Shown piece after piece: positions 4,409 through 10,218 of a stretch of DNA of 10,218 nucleotides (position 1 is the stretch's first letter; each line of letters starts with the position of its first letter). Below the pieces are notes generated by a model, which did not search any database, was not told where the DNA came from, and was given only the letters and a program-made list of their open reading frames with translations. A program made the translations under genes and the position numbers. The DNA comes from JAUIBE01 sp035267185. Lineage in GTDB: Bacteria > Pseudomonadota > Gammaproteobacteria > Xanthomonadales > SZUA-36. The DNA lies in assembly GCA_035267185.1 (NCBI GenBank), contig DATFLY010000158.1, forward strand, positions 1 to 10,218, read 5' to 3'.

Positions 4409-7318
4409 ATGTGGATTAATGCAAAACAGCGAATTCGGCGCATTCTAACGCGAATTCAATGCGCCATGCCGTGGGCAGGTCGTTTGGCGCCAGTTTTATT
4501 GCTGCTTACCGCTATGCCTTATGGGCTTCATGCCCAGGATGAAGTGGTCGCAACACTGGATCAGTCGCCACGGGTTCGGCATCTTGCGGCTGCAATATCT
4601 GATCCGGATTCACGCACAGATGCATTGTTGACCATGGTGGTGGTCGCCGAGCTGATGGATAACCTGCCATCCCTGGAAGCGGACCAGGTTGAATCCACCA
4701 TTGAGAAATTCCAGGATGATCGTGCCTGGCTGGATCGACTGGCTTCCAGATACCTTACCTTCCCCATGCGCAGCACGGTGTTTGACCCTGCTGCCTGGCT
4801 GATCGTGCGCGAGCTTGATCAGCATGGTCTCAATGTCGACTCGCTGGTCTCACCACTGGGGCCTGAGCTCGAAGTCCTGCTGACCCAGTTGTTTGACCGA
4901 AGCGAGGAAAGACTGTCTTCCGCAATACTTCCCGAAGTGATTGTGCGCATGGAGTTTCGTGCCATCGGCCTGTGGCGGGAGTTGCTCGAGACAGCGACCA
5001 GCAACGAAAATCTTCTGGCCGTGATGGCTGGCCTGGATTCAGAATGGTTTGATCCCTGGATGGCCGCTGAGCCGCCGGCGCCATTGGCTGCTGATCAGGA
5101 TCCGCTCCAGGTTGCCCAGGAATTGATGGGCGCCCTGCTTGATTCGGCAACGTTGCCGGCTCCCCCTGATCCTTTGGCGCTGAAGCGAATCAGATACGAA
5201 CTCCTGAGTGGGGAATATGCTGAAAACCCGATGCTTGAGGTTGAGTCGAACTATGTAGTTCGATTGGCCGCGGGCATCGATTTTCTTTACCAGGGCCAAT
5301 ACCTTTCTTTCACCGAGGCACTCCTTTGGGTGGTTGCTGATCTGCTGAAGCGTGCGACTACGGACGGTTCGTTTGCTTCTCCGATTGCGCCTTTACTTGC
5401 AGATCTGCTGCCGCGTGTTTCCAATCATTACGCTCGTTCGTTTGCTGAAGTAGACCCGCGCATCAACGCTGTGCTTGCCGCTGCCTATGATGTTGTCCAG
5501 AACCTCAAGGGCGGACACCCCGGTGCTGAAAGAGCACGTGAACTCTCATTGGAGCTGGCCGACGCCGTTGCCCAATTGGTGCTGACCATTCCGGACACCG
5601 ATTACTATTTCGGGCAACCGGTTCGGGAAACGGTGGCAACAGAAATCGAGATCTGTATCAGCATTGCTGCAGCCCAGGATCGTGAGGGACGCAGCACGCT
5701 TAGCCGTGACCAATATGATCGCTGTCTTGTGGCCATTGTTGACCTGGTAGAGCAACAGGCCCGCAGCACGGAGCTTTCGGGCGATTCAGACGGACCGTTT
5801 GGTGACCAGCACCTTGCCCGTGAATTGTCTTTGCCTCCCTGGCAGCGCATCAATTATGTGCTTGGCTACATGCATGACACATTTCCGGCAATGTGTGACT
5901 TGCCTGAGCAGCCATTACCGAATCCACTCGAGTGGGCCACGCTTGCAACCCTGATGGCCTGGTTTGCTGAACGGGCGCCGGTCTATTTCCAGACACCGGA
6001 TAATGAGGCCCTGGTCATGCAAATGCGCCAGACCGGCCTTGATCTGGTTGAGCAACTGTCGCAGCAAGCGGATTGCTTCAGCGGCGCTGGCGCTGGCATG
6101 AACGATCCGGTCAGTCGCAGTTTGCAGGGTTACGATTCAGCATTACTGGATCTTGTTCATGGGGTCAGGGAAGCAGAACTGGCATTTCGTGTTGAAAACC
6201 TCGAGGTCGGTGCCGATGTGGTTCTGGCTGGCGACGCCAATCAGCGGACCTCCTATCGCTCAGAGGGCATCATGATCTCTGCATGTAATGCAGAAAGCAC
6301 ATGCGGCATGAGTGAAAGCCTCGAAGCCACCCGCGCATTGGTTGGACTGTTTCCGGATGCCTACCTGATTGCCGACCAGAGTGGTCTTGGTGAGATTCAG
6401 ATTTGCTATGATAACGTTCAATGGCTGGATCGTCGATCCGAGCCGGTACGCCCCGAGGACCCTTTCGTTGCCAATTACTTTGGACACCTTGGGTTCGAGA
6501 TCAAAGGACAGTATGTTGAAAATGGCGACACATTTGATGTGTTCGGTTCGACCTTTATCAGTCCCGACGAATATCACTACTTGTTTGCGGCACTTGATCC
6601 AGAGGTGCTTGACGATGCCTGCCCATCAGAGATTGTTGGTACAAAGATTCACGCCAACCTCGACCCGAACCGTCGGCTGAAAGTGGTTCCGGACCGGCTG
6701 ACCTATCTGGCTTCAGCCCGAAACCGCCCATCCAGTGTTCTGATTGCCAACTGGGGGCAGGGTGCCGAATGGCGTGATTGGTTCGTCACCGGAATTGGTG
6801 TGACACAACTGGAGTATGACGGTGATCCGACCATCGGTAACCGTGTCAGCCAGCACCTGCAATCGTTGTACCAGTCTCAGCAATCCATGGTCTATTCGGC
6901 ACTACTGAGGCCGATTCCAAACGATGCGATTCCTGCAGGTCTGGATCTTTTTGAAATGACCCAGTCTGTATCCAGCAAAAAGGCGTTTGTGCGATCAATC
7001 ATCAGTTTGTTCTACCCATCCCTGTTACTGGATTCGGATACCGTACGGGCTGCACTGGAGGGGCAGGGCGGACTATTGGATGAGGTTGTGCTTTCCCGAT
7101 TCCAGGAAAACAATGTTCCTGTGGCGTCAATCAGTGAGTTGGGATCACTCCGGCTTGAGCAGTTCCGCGCTGACTGGGGACGTTTGCCGGAGGATCTGCG
7201 CAGGTCCGGCTCAGTGGCCAACAGCGTGGCGCATGCACTCATCCGTCTCAACACGGTCTACCAGGATTTTTTCGGATTGCAGAGTAACCAGCCGCCGCCG
7301 AGGGGGCCGCGACTGTAA
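4409..7318 (+). CDS. large exported protein of unknown function
   Basis: I do not recognise this 969-residue protein. It starts with an arginine-rich n-region and a hydrophobic core (PVLLLLTAM, about residues 28-36), with probable signal cleavage after LHA or HAQ near residue 42. If Met20 (4466) is the true start, the signal peptide has a more standard length; neither start has a strong Shine-Dalgarno. Residues about 45-600 read as mainly helical, with many leucine-rich amphipathic stretches. About 600-800 is richer in beta-prone, aromatic and glycine residues (for example GFEIKGQYVENGDTFDVFGSTF), and about 810-958 is helical again. The C-terminus is proline-rich (QPPPRGPRL). Eight cysteines remain after the signal peptide (416, 439, 496, 556, 626, 632, 666, 738), an even number that suits disulfides in the periplasm. 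There is no later transmembrane helix, lipobox, or known catalytic motif. Codon use seems normal for the window and the frame is intact for 2.9 kb. Confidence 0.88.
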   Translation: MWINAKQRIRRILTRIQCAMPWAGRLAPVLLLLTAMPYGLHAQDEVVATLDQSPRVRHLAAAISDPDSRTDALLTMVVVAELMDNLPSLEADQVESTIEKFQDDRAWLDRLASRYLTFPMRSTVFDPAAWLIVRELDQHGLNVDSLVSPLGPELEVLLTQLFDRSEERLSSAILPEVIVRMEFRAIGLWRELLETATSNENLLAVMAGLDSEWFDPWMAAEPPAPLAADQDPLQVAQELMGALLDSATLPAPPDPLALKRIRYELLSGEYAENPMLEVESNYVVRLAAGIDFLYQGQYLSFTEALLWVVADLLKRATTDGSFASPIAPLLADLLPRVSNHYARSFAEVDPRINAVLAAAYDVVQNLKGGHPGAERARELSLELADAVAQLVLTIPDTDYYFGQPVRETVATEIEICISIAAAQDREGRSTLSRDQYDRCLVAIVDLVEQQARSTELSGDSDGPFGDQHLARELSLPPWQRINYVLGYMHDTFPAMCDLPEQPLPNPLEWATLATLMAWFAERAPVYFQTPDNEALVMQMRQTGLDLVEQLSQQADCFSGAGAGMNDPVSRSLQGYDSALLDLVHGVREAELAFRVENLEVGADVVLAGDANQRTSYRSEGIMISACNAESTCGMSESLEATRALVGLFPDAYLIADQSGLGEIQICYDNVQWLDRRSEPVRPEDPFVANYFGHLGFEIKGQYVENGDTFDVFGSTFISPDEYHYLFAALDPEVLDDACPSEIVGTKIHANLDPNRRLKVVPDRLTYLASARNRPSSVLIANWGQGAEWRDWFVTGIGVTQLEYDGDPTIGNRVSQHLQSLYQSQQSMVYSALLRPIPNDAIPAGLDLFEMTQSVSSKKAFVRSIISLFYPSLLLDSDTVRAALEGQGGLLDEVVLSRFQENNVPVASISELGSLRLEQFRADWGRLPEDLRRSGSVANSVAHALIRLNTVYQDFFGLQSNQPPPRGPRL

Positions 7319-7412
7319 ATCAGCTGTCACAGTGATTAGGGGTTTTTGCAGGCTTCTTTTGTTTCGCCTCCCTTTTGCGTCGCTATCACTTGTACTGACG
7401 CAAGAACATTGA

Positions 7413-7427
7413 ACCAGCTGGTAGAAT
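7413..7427 (+). promoter_or_regulatory. extended -10 promoter overlapping a 10-bp palindrome
   Basis: TG-G-TAGAAT (7419-7427) is an extended -10 element, so a poor -35 region is tolerable. The perfect palindrome ACCAGCTGGT (7413-7422) covers its TG motif. The predicted transcript would start near 7434, about 16 bases before the ATG of the winged-helix regulator. A protein bound to the palindrome would block this promoter, which would allow autoregulation; the binding factor is unknown. Confidence 0.35.
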
Positions 7428-7449
7428 TTCACCAGGGGTTGTTAAATAA

Positions 7450-9396
7450 ATGCCAGGTGAGAAACTCTTGTCAATTTCCGAATCGCAAGAAGGTAAAGGC
7501 CGTTCCCGGAATCGGAAATTCCTGTTTGGCCAATTCGAGCTGGATCTGGATCGCGGTTGCCTGAATCATCTTGGTGAAGAGGTTTATTTGCGGCCTAAAA
7601 CGTTCGCAGTTCTCCAGTACTTGCTCGAGCACCCGGGTAAACTGGTTTCGCGAGAAGAATTGATGGCCTCTGTCTGGTCCGGGGTTGTCGTAACAGACGA
7701 TTCCCTCGCCCAGTGCCTGATTGAAATTCGGCGGGCACTGGGCGATGACGACCACTCAATGATCCGAACAGTCCCTCGTCGGGGATTGATCCTGAATGTC
7801 CCTGTAAGTCGCGAGCAAGCCACTGCAGGGTCAATTGGGGAAAATCCAACTCGCAGTCTATCGACCGGCTGGAAACTGGCAATTGCCCTGGCAGTATTGG
7901 CTGTTCTGGTGCTTTGGTGGGTGTTGCCTGAGCGTTGGGCCATCGATTCCGAGACCGTGGTCAGTCCGGCACTACCCAATTCGATCGCTGTGCTTCGTTT
8001 CTCAGACCTGGGTCCCGATTCAGACCAGGTTTATCTTGCTGATGGATTGAGCGAAGAAATCATGCACCTGCTCGCTCAGAATCCGGCTCTGACCGTAATC
8101 GCCCGAACCTCGTCATTCGCAGTTGAAGGCGAACCCATAGATGTCATCGTCGAACGTCTGGGAGTCAGTCATGTCCTGGAAGGCAGTGTTCGGCGAGAAG
8201 GTGACAAAATCCGGGTAACTGCTCAACTGATTGACGCAGCGACAAGTACACACATCTGGTCCAGAGATTTTGATCGAAGACTGGATGAGATTCTTGATCT
8301 GCAGCGGGAGATTGCCCAGGCAGTGGCCGGTGCACTTGAGGTCAGTCTTGTTCATGGTGACGATACGTTCGATGTCGATCCGCGCGCCTACGAATTGTTT
8401 CTCGAGGGCCGATTTTTCAAGAAGCGTTATGCCGATGGAGACTGGTTCAAGGCGCAGCAGCGATTTGAACAGGCGCTCGACATCAGTCCTCGTTTCGCTC
8501 GTGCATGGGTAGAGCTGGCCTCGGTCATTTATTTTCAGCTGCAAAACCCACTTCCGCATGAAAAGGTCATCATTGACCAGGATTTGTTGCGTGAAAAGTA
8601 CCATCACGCTGTCAAGCAGGCCCTGTTATTCGGGCCAAACCTCGCAGAGGCACACCAGCGCGCGGCGCAGTATTATTCCGTCAACGGCCAAAGAGAACTC
8701 ACGCTCAAGCACGTTCAGATCGCCCGCTCAATCGATCCTGAACATCCCCAGGTCAGATTTTCACTGGCTAATGAGCTGCGTTACATAGGTCGGATTGACG
8801 AGGCTAATGCCATCTTCCGTGAGGAGATCCGTAAAGACCCGCTCAATTTCGGTCTTCGCAACAACATGGTGGTATTTCTGATTTGGGCCGGACGGTACGA
8901 GGAAGCCTTGATGGAAGCAGACGTGTTGTTGGAGTTTATGCCAGCCGAGGTTGCTGAATCGCATGGTGTCCGATTGCACATGGCGCTTGTCGAGATTCTC
9001 CTGGAAAATTTCAATGAAGCAGCGGAGTTGTTGGACTCTTTTCCTGAAAGCCTGCAGCAAACTTATTTGCTTGCTATTGTCAAACATGCATTGGGAGAGC
9101 AGCCAGAATCTGACGCGGCCCTCGAGCAACTGATGTCACAGGCGGATGAGGCCTTTGGCGCACTCTATGTTGCGGAAATACTCGCGTATCAGGGCCAACA
9201 TACCAAAGTGTTCGACTGGCTTGAGAAAATTAGTTTCGGAACGCACTGCTCCGATTTAACACTCGCCGATTACATTTACTACTCACCCTTTCTGAGCCGG
9301 TTGGAAGGAAACCCTGCCTGGGAAGAATATCGATCCGATGTGCTGGATTTTAAGAAAGGCTGCGCCTTTGGCCTGGTCACCGATTCGACTGATTGA
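7450..9396 (+). CDS. membrane-anchored winged-helix regulator with TolB-like and TPR domains (CadC/ToxR-like layout)
   Basis: The product is 648 residues. An OmpR/PhoB-type winged helix covers about 24-119 (FGQFELDLDRG, then LRPKTFAVLQYLLEHPGKLVSREELMASVW, then SLAQCLIEIRRALGDD and IRTVPRRGL). A single transmembrane helix follows at about 141-160. Residues about 176-298 form the TolB-like N-terminal domain often fused to such regulators (SIAVLRFSDL, YLADGLSEEIMHLLAQ, VSHVLEGSVRREGDKIRVTAQLID, HIWSRDFD). From about 312 to 620 there are TPR-like helix pairs. The layout places the DNA-binding head in the cytoplasm and sensory TolB/TPR parts in the periplasm, as in CadC and ToxR, so it probably converts an envelope signal directly into transcription control. 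There is no phosphate-receiver domain. The signal and targets are unknown; the flanking exported protein and hydrolase genes are candidates by position. AGGGG (7434-7438) may be its ribosome binding site, 11 bases from the ATG. Confidence 0.92.
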   Translation: MPGEKLLSISESQEGKGRSRNRKFLFGQFELDLDRGCLNHLGEEVYLRPKTFAVLQYLLEHPGKLVSREELMASVWSGVVVTDDSLAQCLIEIRRALGDDDHSMIRTVPRRGLILNVPVSREQATAGSIGENPTRSLSTGWKLAIALAVLAVLVLWWVLPERWAIDSETVVSPALPNSIAVLRFSDLGPDSDQVYLADGLSEEIMHLLAQNPALTVIARTSSFAVEGEPIDVIVERLGVSHVLEGSVRREGDKIRVTAQLIDAATSTHIWSRDFDRRLDEILDLQREIAQAVAGALEVSLVHGDDTFDVDPRAYELFLEGRFFKKRYADGDWFKAQQRFEQALDISPRFARAWVELASVIYFQLQNPLPHEKVIIDQDLLREKYHHAVKQALLFGPNLAEAHQRAAQYYSVNGQRELTLKHVQIARSIDPEHPQVRFSLANELRYIGRIDEANAIFREEIRKDPLNFGLRNNMVVFLIWAGRYEEALMEADVLLEFMPAEVAESHGVRLHMALVEILLENFNEAAELLDSFPESLQQTYLLAIVKHALGEQPESDAALEQLMSQADEAFGALYVAEILAYQGQHTKVFDWLEKISFGTHCSDLTLADYIYYSPFLSRLEGNPAWEEYRSDVLDFKKGCAFGLVTDSTD

Positions 9397-9407
9397 AACA
9401 GCCAATC

Positions 9408-9421
9408 GCGCCTTTTGGCGC
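9408..9421 (+). terminator. GC-rich hairpin after the regulator gene
   Basis: GCGCC-TTTT-GGCGC is a perfect five-base stem 12 bases after the stop codon at 9394-9396. No T-run follows it directly; the next bases are ACATTAG. It may be a weak terminator or an mRNA 3'-end stabiliser. Confidence 0.4.
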
Positions 9422-9467
9422 ACATTAGTGTCAATTTAGTGAAACTTTCAATGTAATTTCATGCGTT

Positions 9468-9536
9468 CTGGCGCTTGCCAGGCATACGCTCTTGCCGACT
9501 GTATTTTTCAGAGCATGTCGGACTGAATGGTCCGGC
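9468..9536 (+). promoter_or_regulatory. structured leader upstream of the GDSL hydrolase gene
   Basis: This 69-base stretch holds three possible stems. CTGGC-GCTT-GCCAG (9468-9481) is perfect. GTCGGAC (9517-9523) pairs with GTCCGGC (9530-9536), with one G-T pair around a six-base loop, and ends right against the Shine-Dalgarno GGGAGGAG at 9537-9544. CCGAC (9495-9499) could instead pair with GTCGG (9517-9521), which would exclude the second stem. It matches no riboswitch class I know. A regulatory effect depends on the transcript starting upstream of 9468, which I could not establish. Confidence 0.35.
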
Positions 9537-9549
9537 GGGAGGAGTTGCA

Positions 9550-10218
9550 GTGATCGGTGCTTTACGTTTTCCCAGGGTTTTCGGATTGGTTCTGACGACG
9601 TTCCTTGTCATTCAACCAGCCCTGGCGCAGAGCGTAAAAATTTTGAATGTGGGGGATTCCGATGTTGCGGGACATAACGGTTATGCCTCGTATCGCTATG
9701 ACCTTTGGTTTTTGCTAAGGCAAGCCGGTTATGACGTCGACTTTGTCGGCCGAGTCGCCCGTCCGATCAGCGTGGTGAACGCAGATCTCTACCCCAGATT
9801 CGAAGAATACGATAACCATTTTGAAGGTAGATATGGCTTACTGAGTCAACAGATCTCACAATTCGCATCCACCTATGTCGAGGCAGGTGATCCTGATATC
9901 GTGATGTTCCTGGGCAGCCATGATATTTGTGAATTCGGAGGCAGTGCGCCAAGCCTGATTCAGCTCAACCTGGGCAATATGATCGATAATATGAGGGCCG
10001 TAAATCCGGACCTGCATTTCCTGTTGGGACAAATCTATCCCTGGGAAATTCCAAGCTGCGATCCTGATGCTCCGAATATTATTCCCGAATTCAACCAGAG
10101 GATTGCCTCGGTTGCTGGTGCCAGGGACTCTTCAAATTCACGGGTGATAGTGGTTGATCACTACTCGGGTTTTAATTACGCAACCATGTTTGACGGCAAT
10201 GCCTTTCATGCCAACCGC
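9550..10218 (+). CDS. exported SGNH/GDSL hydrolase, 3' truncated by window end
   Basis: The frame is open from a GTG at 9550 to the last base, 223 codons, with no stop reached. The strong Shine-Dalgarno GGGAGGAG (9537-9544) fixes the start. A signal peptide (LRFPRV, then a hydrophobic core, cleavage probably after ALA near residue 26) precedes the hydrolase fold. Block I is ILNVGDSDVAG with nucleophile Ser37. Block II is probably NHFEGRYG (89-96). Block III is FLGSHD (120-125), where the usual GxND asparagine is replaced by His124. Block V is DGNAFHAN (215-222), with Asp215 and His220 spaced wider than the usual D-x-x-H. Families of this kind deacetylate or de-esterify sugars and lipids outside the cytoplasm, but the substrate cannot be read here. 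It lies 153 bases after the membrane-anchored regulator, in the same direction, behind a structured leader. Confidence 0.85.
   Translation, partial: MIGALRFPRVFGLVLTTFLVIQPALAQSVKILNVGDSDVAGHNGYASYRYDLWFLLRQAGYDVDFVGRVARPISVVNADLYPRFEEYDNHFEGRYGLLSQQISQFASTYVEAGDPDIVMFLGSHDICEFGGSAPSLIQLNLGNMIDNMRAVNPDLHFLLGQIYPWEIPSCDPDAPNIIPEFNQRIASVAGARDSSNSRVIVVDHYSGFNYATMFDGNAFHANR

Noticed and set aside
6987..7412. 141-residue plus-strand frame running past the end of the orphan exported gene
   Set aside because: Most of it overlaps the 969-residue gene in another frame. The translation is rich in Arg, Cys and Ser, as is usual for out-of-frame reading, and there is no ribosome site.
8113..8607. 164-residue open frame on the minus strand inside the regulator gene
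   Set aside because: It lies wholly inside the well-supported TolB-like/TPR coding region and its translation has no recognisable features; it is an antisense shadow.
1..10218. CRISPR array, tRNA, rRNA, insertion sequence, phage or defence genes
   Set aside because: I looked on both strands and saw no direct-repeat array, cloverleaf, transposase, integrase, nuclease or toxin-antitoxin signature.

Overview
This looks like chromosomal DNA from a free-living gammaproteobacterium, probably a marine or environmental lineage of the Wenzhouxiangella, Woeseia or Xanthomonadales type. That placement is inference. It rests on moderate GC, an abundance of TolB-like/TPR signalling proteins, a glycine-zipper lipoprotein, a DUF445 membrane protein and a REP-type intergenic palindrome. 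There are no rRNA or tRNA genes, no CRISPR array, no transposase and no phage gene. It reads as an ordinary chromosomal stretch with one large orphan gene.

Layout: (1) 2-463 (+), the 3' end of a TPR protein whose start lies outside the window. (2) 616-1005 (+), a small glycine-zipper lipoprotein. (3) 1070-2041 (-), an exported TolB/PD40 beta-propeller that converges on the lipoprotein gene. (4) 2237-2542 and about 2506/2539-3777 (+), an overlapping pair encoding an Mpo1-like (DUF962) membrane protein and a DUF445 membrane protein. (5) 3799-3841, a REP-like palindrome in the gap between convergent genes. (6) 3859-4347 (-), a single-domain asparaginase-like protein. (7) 4409-7318 (+), a 969-residue exported protein of no recognised family, divergent from the asparaginase gene across 61 bp. 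(8) 7450-9396 (+), a membrane-anchored winged-helix regulator with TolB-like and TPR domains. (9) 9550 to the window end (+), an exported SGNH/GDSL hydrolase with a GTG start, truncated by the window edge.

Most products act at or beyond the inner membrane: two secreted proteins of unknown partner, a lipoprotein, two membrane proteins, an exported hydrolase and a transmembrane transcription regulator. The regulator lies directly between the orphan exported protein and the hydrolase, so one or both could be its targets; this is inferred from position only. The items most worth a second look are the orphan 969-residue protein, the asparaginase that appears to lack the catalytic lysine and has a leaderless-type promoter, the GDSL hydrolase with altered blocks III and V, and the structured leader in front of that hydrolase. 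No gap without a gene exceeds 300 bases; the largest is 195 bases (2042-2236). I see no convincing undescribed multi-gene defence or mobile system.
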